Source of the DNA: Boesenbergia rotunda
Lineage: Eukaryota > Streptophyta > Magnoliopsida > Zingiberales > Zingiberaceae
DNA: 64,000 bases
Assembly: GCA_024364735.1 (NCBI GenBank)
Contig: JAGFNQ010004004.1
Span: 1-64,000 of the forward strand
Direction: 5' to 3'
Shown: piece after piece, positions 34,131-47,200 of the stretch
Position numbering within the stretch: position 1 is the stretch's first letter
Layout: each line of letters begins with the position of its first letter
Program-made: the position numbers and the translations under genes
The notes under the pieces: generated by a model
The model's database searches: none
What the model saw: the letters and a program-made list of their open reading frames with translations, nothing else
What the model was told of the DNA's origin: nothing

Positions 34131-35130
34131 TTCAAAATGCACTGTCAGACGCTCTGAACACGGCTGAACACATCTGATTTCCCTGCTATTAATCTCTGAT
34201 GCATGATTCTCTGTGTGATATGCTATGCTAATGGTCTGATTAAGCTGCAGGTGACAGGGATGGATTCAAACACTCAAGGAGAGTCAATGGAGGCCTTTCC
34301 TTGGAGCAGGTTTGTCCGTTTTCCATCTCAGGTTGCAACGGACGCTGGCACTGGCTGGAGCTGCTGACTGGGGCTGGTCTGAGGGAAGCTCAGGGAGTCC
34401 AGGAGAGCTCAGTGGTGGCTGGTTGTTGCAGGAGAGCAGCTGGAGGCTGCAGTGAGGTGGTGACCTGGTGCTAGTGGAGAAGACTTAAGCGGAGAAGTGC
34501 TGAAGAGACTTCTCGCTAGAGCTTACTGCGACTTCTTCTTACTACATTCTTGTGCTTGTGCGATTACTTCCATCATCTCTTGAGCAAGCGATTGTGATCT
34601 TTGAAGCAACCATTTGTTACTTGAGCACTTGGAGGAAGAAACAAGAGGCTTAGCGAGTCCATCAGCGAGAAGACACGAAGAAGGGAGTTCTTGCGTGAGA
34701 TCGTCGCTGGGTGGAGCTCGGGAGAAGTTCTTCTTGTGTTCTTGTCTGTTCTAAGTGCTAAGTAAGATCTTTCTTGTGTTTCATTGTGCTTAACATTTTA
34801 TCTCTGTTGAAACGCCGTGGAGAGGTTACTCCACCGAGAAGGAAGTTTCTTACTATCCGGATTTTCTAGGGCTTGATCTGTCGACGATCAAGGGATCGCC
34901 CACCTTAAGGGCACGCCAAGGAGTAGGGGCAAGTTATCCCCGAACCTTGTAAATCCTCTTGTTAGCGTTCTTGTGTTTGCTCGTAGCTTAGAGTTTTCAT
35001 TTCTGCATACTCTGTTTTCCTTAGCTTCCGCTGTGCTACTAACATTTGAGGTGCAGAATTTCAAAAGTGCTAAAGTTCAAGTGTCTGGCTATATTCACCC
35101 CCCCTCTCTAGCCATCCAAGGTCCAACAAG

Positions 35131-35142
35131 TGGTATCAGAGC
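35131..35142 (+). other. Primer-binding site of element B
   Basis: TGGTATCAGAGC, two bases after the LTR. Confidence 0.93.
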
Positions 35143-35186
35143 TTGGGGCTATGTTCTAGCGGATTAACAACCGAGAGCTATCATCC

Positions 35187-36735
35187 ATGGCGTTGAGAGA
35201 AGGCTTTAGCACCACTCGACCTCCCTTCTTCGATGGCTCAGATTTTCAATATTGGAGATCGAAGATGGAATATTATCTAAAGATGGACATCAACACTTAG
35301 TTCACGGTGAAGGAGGGTTTTACGCCTCCAAAGGATGATGAAGGCAAAGAACTAGAATCTTGGCGTTGGACGGCTGAACAAACCCGAAAAAGTGAAGCCG
35401 ACGCGAAGGCGGTGGTGACTCTACAATGCGGCATGAACAAAGACCAACTCATCAAGGTTGGTCCATTCACAAGTGCAAAAGACTTGTGGAACAAGCTCAT
35501 CGAACTCCACGAGGGTACCTGAGATTCAAGAATCGCCAAGAGGGACTTGTTCCTCAACCAACTTCAAAATCTCTCCATGAAGGAGAATGAAACGGTAAGT
35601 GAGTTACATAGCAGGTTCAAGGAAGTCCTCAACGGTCTTTATTCCATAGATGAAAAGGTCGAGAACCGCGACCTTGTGAGGTATGTGTTAAAAGCATTTC
35701 CAAGGAATGCTTTGTGGTCATCCATGGTGGATGCCTACAAAGTTTCCAAGGACTTATCAATTGTTAAATTAGATGATTTATTTTGTGAAATGGAATTGCA
35801 TAAAATGGCTAACAAAGGCCCCAAGGAGAAGAGGATTGCCTTAGTTGCAGGGGAACGATCCAACAAGAAGAAGAAGGAGAAGAAGAAGGAGAAGGAAGTC
35901 TCTTCATCTTCATCCTCTTCCGAATCCGAGTCCGATTCCGAGGAAGATGGCAGCGGGTCTTCTTCCTCTGAGATGGCAAATTTTGTTCGAAGGATGATGA
36001 GGAAGGGTCGACGCTTCAAGGGTAAAGGTAACCCTAGTGAAGCTAAAGTTGATAAGAATAATATTACTTGCTTTGAATGTAGTAAGAAAGGGTACTTCAA
36101 GAAGGACTGCCCAAAGCTCAAGAAGAAGGAGGAAAAATCCAAGAAAAAGAAGAAGGCCTTGAAGGCCACTTGGGATGAATCCTCATCTAGCTCATCCGAT
36201 GAAGAGAGGGAGGAGAAGAGTGTGCGGCATGTGCCACTCATGGCTCTTGGAGAAGAAAGCAGTGATGAATCCTCCGACTCCTCAAATGCGGCTTCATCAT
36301 CTTCGGATAATGAAGAGGTAACCACTCCCGAACTTGAGAAATGTTATAGAGCTATTGCATGCTTAACCAATTTGTTGAAGAAGTCAAAAAATAAGGTTAA
36401 ATCATTGCAATTAGAAATTGAACAATTGAAATCATCTAGGGATGAGAATATAGACGACTTGCATGTTAAAAATGTTAGAGGATGAAATTAAATCATTGAA
36501 AATTGAGGTTGAACATTTGAAATCCTCTAGGGTTGAGAATGTAGATGATTTGCATGTTGAATTATTAGTGGATGAAAACAAATCATTAAAGAGTGAGGTT
36601 GAGAGACTCAAGAATATTCTTGAGAAGTTCTCAACAAGCTCAAAGACCCTAGACATGATTTTGAATGCCCAAAGGGCAGTCTACAATAGGGCCGGTATTG
36701 GTTACCGACCCAAAGAACCTTCATTTGTGTCCTAA
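35187..36735 (+). pseudogene. Element B gag
   Basis: Starts MALREGFSTTRPPFFDGSD. The UBN2-type capsid core (VGPFTSAKDLWNKLIELHEG, RYVLKAFPRNALWSSMVDAY) is interrupted by TAG at 35298 and TGA at 35520. A Ser/Asp/Glu-rich linker follows, then a zinc knuckle CFECSKKGYFKKDC in which the normal His is Tyr. After it come Lys- and Ser-rich tracts and a duplicated coiled-coil segment (EIEQLKSSRDENIDDLHV and EVEHLKSSRVENVDDLHV). A frameshift lies near 36470. The C-terminal part has FSTSSKTLDMILNAQRAVYN. Gag and pol lie in one frame here, separated by stops at 36733 and 36877. Confidence 0.85.
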
Positions 36736-36882
36736 ATGTCTAGGACTGGTGTTAGACCACTTAAGACACCCAAGGTTCAAAAGAAAGTTGTCAATGCATG
36801 GGTGCCTAAGTCTTGTTTAGTAGGTGCTTTAGGTCCCAAGGTTTGGGTACCTAAGACTTCTGTTTTTCAAATTGTGTAGGTT

Positions 36883-39800
36883 ATGATTGAGGGGGAGCAT
36901 CTATCAACTTGGTTCGTTGATAGTAGGTGCTCCAAACATATGACCGGGGATAGATCATTGTTTACTACCCTTCAAAGAAAAAGTAGAGGTAATGTTTCAT
37001 TTGGTAACAATGGTAGTCTTAAGGTCATAGGAATAGGAGACATTCAAATATCCGAATGTCTTAGAATTTCAAATGTCCTTCTAGTCAAGGGGATGACATT
37101 TAATCTCCTAAGTGTCAGTCAATTGTGTGACACGGGTTACACAATTGATTTTCAACCAAGTCAATGTCTAGTTAGACAACATGACACCTTGGACACAGTA
37201 CTAGTAGGAATAAGAGTAGATAATATTTATCAAGTTTCCTTTAAAAGTGCTACTAATGCTTTTGCTAAGTGTCTTATGTCAAAAGAAGAAGAGTCCACCC
37301 TTTGGCACCGGAGACTAGGACACATGAACATGAAGAATATCCAGAAGTTGGCCAACAAGGGATTAGTCCGTGGCTTACCAAGCATCAAGTATGAGAAACA
37401 GAAGATTTGTGATGCATGTCAAATGGGTAAGCAAACAAAATCTACACATAAAGGTAAAAGCATTGTAAGTACTTCTACCGCATTGGATTTACTTCATATG
37501 GACTTGTTTGATTGTAGCACTATCATATCATTGAATGGTAGTAGATATTGCTTTGTTATCATTGATGATTTTACTAGATATACATGGACATATTTTCTTA
37601 AATATAAGGACCAAACCTTAGATGTTTTCATTTCTTTTTGTAGAAGAGTTGAAAATGAAAAATCATCACAATTAAGACAATAAGAAGTGATCATGGAGGT
37701 GAATTTCAAAATCAACGATTTTTAGAATTTTGTCAAGATAGAGGGTATAGACATGAGTTCTCCACTCCTAGAACACCACAACAAAATGGTGTTGTAGAGA
37801 GAAAGAACCGTATTCTACAAGAGGCTGCACGAAGCATGCTTAATGAGTACTCATTACCGAGTTACTTATGGGCAGAAGCTGTGAACACAGCTTGCTACGT
37901 GCACAATCGAGTTCTCATACATAGATTCTTAGGTAAGACTCCTCACGAACTTTGGTTTGGAAAACCACCTACGGTTAAACACCTTAGGGTGTTTGTTTGT
38001 AAGGTATTCATTCTAAACACCAAGGACCATCTTGGAAAGTTCACGGCAAAGGCTGATGAAGGGATACTAGTCGGGTACTCCCTAGTTAGCAAAGCCTATC
38101 GAGTCTACACTAAGAAATCTAGATTGGTTGAAGAGTCTTCTGATGTTGTCTTTGAAGAAATTCCAAAAGCCAATGGACAACCAAAAGATGATGTCCAATT
38201 TGAACTTAGGAGACTAAGTTTGAATGAAAGTCCAAATGTTGTTGATGGTGATGAATCCGATGACGGTGAGCCTAGACAACCCATAGATCAGCCGGATCCT
38301 GAGGCTAAGCTTGTGTCTAGTGAAACCATTCAAGAAGCACCACCAACACCAAGGCAAACTAGATTAGTCTCTAGTCATCCCCAAGACTAAATTGTTGGAG
38401 ACATCCACCATGGGGTTAGGACTAGATCATTCTTTAGGAATGAGGCTAACGAAGTTGCCCTAATTTCCGAAATTGAACCTAGAAAAATTGACGAAGCATT
38501 AAATGATCCCGATTGGATCATTGCGATGCAAGATGAACTAGGTCAATTCGAAAGAAGTCAAGTTTGGGACTTAGTCCCTAGACCTAAGAAGACCATCATC
38601 ATTGGAACCAAATGGGTCTTCAAGAATAAATTGAACCATAAGGGAGAAATCATAAGAAATAAGGCACGCTTAGTAGCCAAGGGCTACAGTCAAGTTGAAG
38701 GCCTTGATTATGATGAGACCTATGCTCCCGTGGCACGATTAGAGTCCATCCGATTGATGCTTGCATTTGCAGCACATCGTGGCTTCAAGCTATATCAAAT
38801 GGATGTCAAATCGGCCTTCCTAAATGGTTTAATAAGGGAAGAAGTCTATGTCGAACAACCTCCGGGGTTTGAGAGTACCGAATTTCCAAACTACGTGTTC
38901 AAGCTCAAAAAGGCACTTTATGGCCTTAAACAAGCACCCCGAGCTTGGTATGAGAGGTTGTCGACATTCCTTATTGAAAAAGGCTTTGTTAGAGGCCAAA
39001 TAGACCCTACACTGTTTCTACGAAGAGATGGTGACAATATTTTTATAGCCCAAGTATATGTCGATGACATAATTTGTGGCTCAAACAACAAGGGTTATTT
39101 AAATGAATTTATTGGATACATGGAGAGTGAATTTGAAATGAGTCTAGTGGGAGAGTTGACTTTCTTCCTTGGACTTGAAATCAAGCAAACTCGTGATGGA
39201 ATCCATGTGCACCAATCAAAGTATACTCAAGAAATGCTTCGAAAATTCAAAATGAGTGATTCAAAAGAGATAACCACTCTCATGACCACAAACATAAGAT
39301 TAGATAATGATGAGAGTGGTAAACCCGTTGAATTGACTCAATATCGGAGCATGATAGGTAGTCTGCTATACATCACAGCTAGTCGACCTGATACACTCTT
39401 TGCTGTGGGTATGTGTGCTAGGTATCAAGTATGTGCCAAGGAATCTCACTTAATCGCTGTTAAGAGAATTTTGAGATATCTTAAGGGCACAATTGGAGTT
39501 GGTCTTTGGTACTCCCGTACAGAGTCATTTGACCTAATTGGCTATACCAATTCCGACTATGCTGGGTGCAAGTTGGATCGGAAAAGCACAAGTGGGGGTT
39601 GCCAATTCCTAGGATCATCTTTAGTTAGTTGGTCAAGTCAGAAGCAACATTGTGTTGCTCTCTCCACGATCAAGGCAGAATATATCACCATGGGAGAGTG
39701 CGTATCACAATTATTGTGGATGATTCATACTCTAGAGGACTATGGATTGACTTACAAAGGTGTGCAAGTGTTGTGTGATAACATTAGCACAATTAACCTA

Positions 39801-40001
39801 ACCAAGAATCCAATCCATCACTCTAGGACCAAACATATTGAAGTGCGTCACCACTTCATTAGGGATCATGTTGCTAGGGGAGATATTGTACTCTCACATG
39901 TAGAGTCCAAGTCAAACCTAGCTGACATTTTCACTAAACCACTCCCCGAGAATGAGTTTAGCTTCTTAAGAAGGGAGTTGGGAATGTGTCACGCTTCATA
40001 A
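36883..40001 (+). pseudogene. Element B pol: protease, integrase, reverse transcriptase, RNase H
   Basis: The protease motif is WFVDSRCSKHMTGD (Arg replaces the catalytic-loop Gly). The integrase zinc region is LWHRRLGHMNMKNIQ with CDACQMGKQTK. The integrase core has LLHMDLFD, then after a one-base frameshift near 37670 SDHGGEFQN and NGVVERKNR (the D-D-E residues). A stop at 38388 follows PQD. RT-RNase H is an open frame of 491 codons (38526-40001) with KWVFKNKLN, QMDVKSAFLNG and the YVDD catalytic motif (codons 39057-39068). RNase H has TNSDYAG and AEYI. The C terminus is ADIFTKPLPENEF. The order protease-integrase-RT-RH is copia type; the sequence style is SIRE lineage. Confidence 0.93.
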
Positions 40002-41251
40002 ACATCAAAATGCATTCAAAACCCTTCATGATTATTTCTAATTGTTGGGATACAATTGGGTAACTTGGGGACATCTCATACAAACTATAAGGTTTACCAA
40101 AATATTTTTGTTTGCTAGAAATGGGGTGAGATGCTAGGATCAACTTGATTTCTCAAAATGTCACTGGATCCCTTGAGAAATTAGTTTGACGAGATAAAAA
40201 TCACTTCGGTGACCAAGTATGGGAAAAACCAATGCATGACATATGTGTATTTGGCTCCATGATCATACTTGGACATTCCAATCAAGGAAACTTGATTGGA
40301 GACTTGAATTTGGCACAATCTTGTTTGAAATTGATTGGATGATTGTTGATTGAGTTTGACTCCACTTGGGTGGAGCAAAGTGAATTGACAAAACCATAAG
40401 GACCTTTGATCCTTGTTTAGGGATCAATTATAGTCAAGGGATCACTCCCACGATCGATGAACTTCATCAGATCCTCTCAGAAATCACTTGGAAGTCTGAA
40501 ACTGAAAATTTCAGATCATATCAGGAATATCAGGAACCCTGAGACGTCACTGGACCGATCAGGAGTAGGGCTGATCGGTCCCCGGACCGATCTGCCTCCC
40601 TCCTGTGGTGATCGGTCCACAGACTGATCAGAGGGGTCACAGAAACTTTGCAAAATTTTGTCTAAACATTCTGTGCTAGCCTGGATCGGCCCCCGGACTG
40701 ATCTGGCACCCTGTGGTGATCGGTCCACAGACCGATCAGGGAGCTCACGGAAAAACCTCCAAAACCTACTGTTCGCTTCCTGATCGATCAGCCGATCAAT
40801 CAGGAGCCTGCCTGATCGGTAACCTGACCGATCAGGACCAGGCCAGTCCGATCAAGCCGGAGCCTGATCGGTCTGGGTGCTATCAGATCGAACGGTGATC
40901 CGTTCAATCGCATTAAAGTTTGGTTGGCGGACATATCCACCAACCAGTTTAATCACGTATTCTCTTCACTTCCCAAGCCCTAGCTGACCAAAACCCCTCA
41001 GCGCTAAAACCCCCTTTCCTTCCTCCTTTACGCGTGCGATCTCCTCTCTACTTGTTGTGCGTGAGTTCCTTCTGCACTTCTTCCTTCTATGCGTGGTGTC
41101 TTCGATCTTCTCCGTGCTGTGCATGAGATTGTTCTTCTTCTGCACTGCTGGGAGTTCATCTTCTGCTCTTATTTCTCGCAAAGCATCACTTGTGTGTACC
41201 CCTCTGCGCAACTCAACCGGTTGATCTCTCTCAAACTCAACAGACAAGAGA
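40002..41251 (+). promoter_or_regulatory. Region between pol and ORF3 of element B, probable internal promoter
   Basis: 40002-40540 holds no gene. 40545-40880 holds at least eight gatcggtc/gaccgatc arms of the same palindrome as the LTR (for example tgatcggtccacagaccgatca at 40717-40738). From about 40960 the sequence becomes pyrimidine-rich and leader-like up to an ATG at 41252. A promoter for ORF3 is inferred from this arrangement; no TATA box is clear. Confidence 0.45.
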
Positions 41252-44200
41252 ATGACACCTAAGTAAGATTTCCCTACCTCACCTTGTTGATTACTTAAAA
41301 TGTCATGATATCTGGTAAACTAACCTTGTTGCTTTTGGGGTTTCTTTTGGTGTGTGCCGTGTGTACCTTACCCATACGATCAAATTCTTCTGTCATTTGA
41401 TTATTGATCAAATCTTACTCCGTTGATTATGTTGGATCGAGAGATGCGATAGAGGGGGGGGTGAATGTCGCAAATCGTTCGGATTTAAAAAGAGCGGGTG
41501 CGCAGCGGAAATAAAAGAAAAACAGAACAATGCAAACACAGTCGGTTTACTTGGTTCCGAGCCTGGGTCGACTCCTACTCCAAGGCCCACGGTCGTTGAC
41601 CGTTTTCTGCGGGCAATTCTATAAGTTCGTAAAAGTTTACAAGAAAGATTATAACAAGAACAGTTTAGTAAACTTTAAATACAGCTCTTCGTTACCGACG
41701 TCCGGTGTAGATCGAAGTTTCGGAGCAGCGGGACGTCGTCAGCTCGAGTTGGAAGATTTCTGGAGCGTGTCGCGGAAGCAGAAGAGCGCAGAAGTGTCGA
41801 AGCAATTGATGCTTTGAAGAAGGAGGTCGAGGGCCCTTTATATAGGGCCTGGGGGCGCCCTGGTCGACGGGGGCGCCCCCCCACGTGGCAGCAGATCCAC
41901 ACAAAGCGCAGTCAACCACTTATCCCTTGAACCTCGGGATAAGGTCTTGACTGGGGCGCCCTGTACGCTGGGGGCTCCCTGGTTGACTCGGCCAACTCTT
42001 ATCCACAGCGCTGAGTCTTCTTTGGTAAATCTGGCTGGGGGCGCCCGGGACAGCGGGGGCGCCCTGTGCATGTAGCGCAGACGCGACAGAGTTGATTTGC
42101 AATGGGGGCGCCCGGGACAGCGGGGGCACCCTCAGAATGTACTGTCGAGGTTCTTCTGGTTGTGTTGTGTTTTGTGTTCACCTTGGGGGCGCCCGGGACA
42201 CTCCGGGCGCCCTGGTCAGCGATCGCCTCTTTCCTTTGAGGCATTCTGAGCTGCAGACACACGTTCCTTTGGTCCTGCATCCAGGGTTAGTCCAAAACAC
42301 AATAAACCAATAACATAATGAATTATACAGCCTTGGCTGTCTTGGTTCTGACTTTGGTCTCCAAAATGGAGCCCTAGGTCGAACCGACGCCTAATGTTCC
42401 CTCAAGGGAAACGCGTCCTCACCTACTCCTCTCGGGAGAATTTACCTGGTGCCAATCGGATCCTCCAGTTGGACTTTTGCCCGGCAGCCCTTCGCCAGGT
42501 CTTGGTTTTTGCCTAGCAGCCCTTCGCCAGGACTTGGTTTTCGCCTAGCAGCCCTTCGCCAGGACTTGGTTTTCGCCTAGCAGCCCTTCGCCAGGACTTG
42601 GTTTTTGCCCAGCAACCCTTCGCCAGGACTTGGTTTCCTGACAGCCCATCGTCAGGTGCCTAGCAGCCCTTCGCTAGGACTTTGTTTCCTGCACTCTCAA
42701 GCAGCATTGTTAGATACCAAACAACCCTTAACTTTGAATCCTTTGCCAATATCAAAACAAGGTTCGATCTGGTGTTTCCTGCACCAACAATCTCCCCCTT
42801 TTTGATTATGGCAACACAATTCAAAGTTAAGGAACAAATTACAACAGTTAAGAGCATAAGGTAAACAGTGAAGCATAACTGAAGCATAACTGTAGAGTTT
42901 AAAAAAAAATTCTTTATTTTTCATACTTCCCCTAAAACCCTGAATACTTGTGTTATAAAATAGTTAAAATACTTAACTTTGACCTTTCCTCCCCCTTTGA
43001 CATATATCAAAAGCATACATGGGTTAGCAAGGTTTCTAATGGGGAGTTTTGAGTTCTACCAAAAATAAGTTTTTGACAAAGTATTTTTCAAAAAGAGCAA
43101 AAGTATTTGTATCCATAGACACTTTTGAAAAGCAAGCTTAAACTTTGTTAAAAACCCTTTTTTTTCAGACAAATTTTGATTACTAAGGAAAATTTTATTT
43201 AGAAAAACATGCACTAAAAGTAACTTTGAACCACTTAGAAATGCTTAAAATTTTGAAATAGCTTAAAAATAAAATTCCCTTTCTCTCCCCCTTAATGTAA
43301 AACTCTTCTCCTTATGTTTTAGACCATTTTTAAGTCTAATATAAAAATATTTTGAGAGAAGTTTTAAGGAGAGCGTTTGTGCATCAGAGCCTATGAGTTT
43401 TGAAAGCATAAAAATACTTAGTATAATTCTTGAAAGTATAGCAAAAAGTTTTAAATTGCACCAACAAAACTTTATTTGGAAAAGTATTGAAAAGATATTT
43501 TATATTTGTAGGCCAATCTTTTAGAAAATTCACGCACTTAGAACAATATTGCCTTGAAAAATATTTATACTTTTGAAAACATTATAGCAGTACTTTTTGA
43601 CAGATATTATGTATTTTTGAGGATATAAGTGCTTTTGAATCTTCAAAAGTACTTTTGAAATAAATATTATGTATTTTTGAAAAATCTAAGTACTTTTGAA
43701 ATAAATTAAGATTTGAAACACATAAGTACTTTTAAAAAAGTATTTAGACTTTGAAAGATATAAGTAATTTTGAAAAGACTTAGACTTTGAAAAGTATAAG
43801 TAATTTTTGAAAAGACTTTGAAAAGTATAAGTAATTTTTGAAAAGAATTATGCATTTTGAACACAAAATATTTTACTTGACTAGGTTTCTTTTCCAGTCT
43901 GACACAATCCTAGGAAATCTTGTTGACTACAAGGACATTTTCCTAAGTGTCCTGGAAAATTTTCTCCAACCCAAGTAAATATTATAAAATTAATTTCATA
44001 AGCCACAAGAATTTTGTAAAATAATAGTATTTTGACAGAAAAATTATTTAAGTTTTCAAAAGGATTTTGAACTTGCAGTGCATGAAAACATATAATTTTG
44101 AAAATGTTCAATAATTCTTTTAATTTCATCTCCCCCTAAACTTGACCCAGTCCTAGGAAGCTTGTTGACTACAAGCGATCTTCCTCTGAGTTTTAGGGTT

Positions 44201-47200
44201 TGATTTAAATTATAAGAATTATCTAATAACTTCAAAACAAATAATTACCAAAATTTTTTCAGAAATTCTTCTTTTGAATCAAACTCCCCCTAAATTTGAC
44301 ACATCCTAGGAGTCCTAGTAGATCATGAAGTGGACCTTCCTCTGTGTCTTTAGGGTTTATTAAAAACAAAAGAATAATTTTGAATAATCTTCTGAGTATG
44401 AAACTTTCAAGGAGATAAATTTTTGACACCTCAATTTGAAGTAATAATAATAACACAGTTTTTGAAAAGAAATATTTTGAAATAATTTTTCAAAGAGATA
44501 GTAATATACCAAGAATTTTGAGTAATTTTTGAAGGCCTTATTCTGAAATGATACTAAATTTTAGAGCATCAGGTTTTGAGAATAAATCTAAAAAGAACTC
44601 CCCTTGTATTCGACTTGTCTTAACTTTATCTAAGTGCTTGAAGGGTCTTTAGCATTAACTAGGTTTGACCATGTTTGACTCAGTTGACTAAGGTTTAACC
44701 ATGTTAATCATGGTTTGACTATGTTGAAATTATTCTCTGAATGAAAACACAACATAAAAGAAATTTTAATTTGAACTTAATTTTCCTGTCTCACCCAATC
44801 TAGGGTTTTCAAACAGTTAGCCTTAAAAGTTCTTGTGAGACAGGTTTGAAGGTAAAAATGTTTAACTTTGAAAAGAAAAAAAATGTTTGTTTTTGAAAAA
44901 GTATAATTGACTTCGAAGACAGATTTGAATTTGAAAAAGAGTGATTTTGAAAAAGAATTTTTGAAAACAGGTTTGAATCTATAATTATTTGAAATTTGTG
45001 TTAGATTCGAATTTGACATAAGATAATTTGAATTTGAATTTCAGAAATTGGCTTCCAGGTCTTGGCGAGGCACTAGGCCTTCTTTGGCCGTAGCCTTATG
45101 GGATCATCCACCCTTTCCTTGACAAAGCCTTTTAATGAAATTTCATTTTCAAATTAAATTAGGTCATTTTCTGGTCTAACTAGCTTGGGTCTTGGATCGG
45201 TAGCTTCGGCTGGTTTCACCAGTCTAAAGAGACCAAGTAGACTTGATCTTATTAGAGTTGGTTTCCCCAACGTACTATCATCTCACCTCCTCCCAATACT
45301 ATGTTTTCAAATTTCAAGTAATTGGTTAAGTCCTTAAGCTATCTAGTCCTATGAATAGCCAAAACAAAACTTCAGATAATGTGATAGTGAGGAGAAATTT
45401 CTGGATTTTCTAAGTTTGCAAAATTATTAATCAGTTTTTCTTGTATATCAATTTTAATTTTCAAAGTCTCATTTTCTTGTCTTAACATTTTGAATTTTGA
45501 CTTTGCTAATATACATGATTTCATTAAGTTATCTAAGCATGCATCCATATCTAAATTTGACCAAGGGAGATTAATTAATCTATCAGTATTCAAGGTAAAG
45601 AGTTGATTTGGATGTAAATTACAGTTACCCATTTTGGTTGGTTTCCCTGGATCTTTGTAACGTTTATCTGTGCATTCCTCTTTGTAATGCCCAACCTCCT
45701 GACACTTGAAGCATTGGATGCGACTCTTGTTCTTTCGTGCTTTTGGAGCTCGTTCCTTTGTCGCCGTCGGTGGTATCGTTTGAATCTTACGGGTAGGACA
45801 CTTAGTTTGGTAGTGCCCTCTCTCCCTGCATATGTAACAAATTATATGATTTTTAAAATTCAAATTTGTAATTTTACCTTTTGATTCCTTATTAGGAATC
45901 TCCCCCTTAATTGTTGCTGTCTCGGATCTAAATTGATCTTCTGATTCCGTGTCTGAGTCGGACTTGGGTACCGGTTGAAGCTCCTTCTTTGATGGTTCTC
46001 TTGGAGTTTTCCCTGCAAAAGTTATACCTTCCTCGACCATTGCAGTATCAGCTTGATTATTTAATTCTAATTTAGAAAAGAATTTGAAATTGGTTACCAT
46101 CTCAGTCAGTTCGTCGTCTGATTCTGCCGGTTCGATTTCGACTCTGGGTTCAGGTTCAGACTCTGACTCGGCTGTCTGTGCTTGGACCGAGAGTGCGAGA
46201 TAACTTACCTGATCTTCTTCTTCATCTGAGATTTCTTGATGAAGATTGATCAATTTCTCCCAAATTTCTCTAGCACATCCAAATGAACCGACTAGCTTGA
46301 GTTGTTCGTTGGTTAGACCGCATTGAAGAATTGCAGTTGCTCTTGCATCAGTCTCAATTTGGTTGAGGGTTGGTTCATCCAGTTTGTCCCATGCAACTGA
46401 TAGTCCATCTTCTGTAGGGAGGTGGAACCCTGTTTGAATGATCATCCATATGTCCATATGGGTCTTCAGAAGGGACTCCATTTGTCTTCTCCAAAAGCTG
46501 AAGTTCTCGCCGGAGAATAGCGGTGGACGGGCACTGTTCCACTCTTGGTTGGCCATAAAATAACCTCTTGCACACAAAAGAACTAACAGAATGTACCAAG
46601 ACTTGGTCTTGGATTAGTAGTGCGGGAGAAGAAGAAAAAAAATTTGCCCAAAAATTGCACGAATTTCGAGGCAGAATAATAATAAAATAATAATAAAAAA
46701 ATTTGAGACAAAATTTTTGGGAAATGAATATTCTGTAATGGTGAAAAATAAGAGTTAAAAGATTGCTCGAATTAAAGTGGCACGAATTTCGAGAAATAAT
46801 ATTAAAATAATAATAAAAAAAATTTATGACAAATTTTTAAGAATTGTTCGTTTTATTAATTCAGACTTATGGTGAAAAGATGAAAATTCAAAATTGAAAA
46901 AGGCGTAAGGATATTTTAAATCCACCTACAGATATTATTTATATAAAATAAAAAGCGAACGAGATTGAGTTGCGTTGATTAACAAAAAGAAAAGAAATAA
47001 AATTAAAAAATTCGTAAATCCGAAAAAAACTTTCAAACTGGTGGTTGCACCAAGTTTGAACTACCCCGCTCTGATACCACTTGTTGGATCGAGAGATGCG
47101 ATAGAGGGGGGGTGAATGTCGCAAATCGTTCGGATTTAAAAAGAGCGGGTGCGCAGCGGAAATAAAAGAAAAACAGAACAATGCAAACACAGTCGGTTTA

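Larger units (their letters stand above)
32916..35128 (+). repeat. Element B 5' LTR
   Basis: 2,213 bp. The first 480 bp hold a hairpin array (33000-33390), then a palindrome array (33440-34130), then R/U5-like sequence ending in tattcaccccccctctctag and CCAACA. The frame at 33603-33908 (repeating TDQGAGSSL) only reflects the palindromes. Confidence 0.92.

Noticed and set aside
45372..46556. Host gene with two CCHC zinc knuckles
   Set aside because: Flanked by LTRs, primer site and polypurine tract with a target duplication; it is retrotransposon gag.
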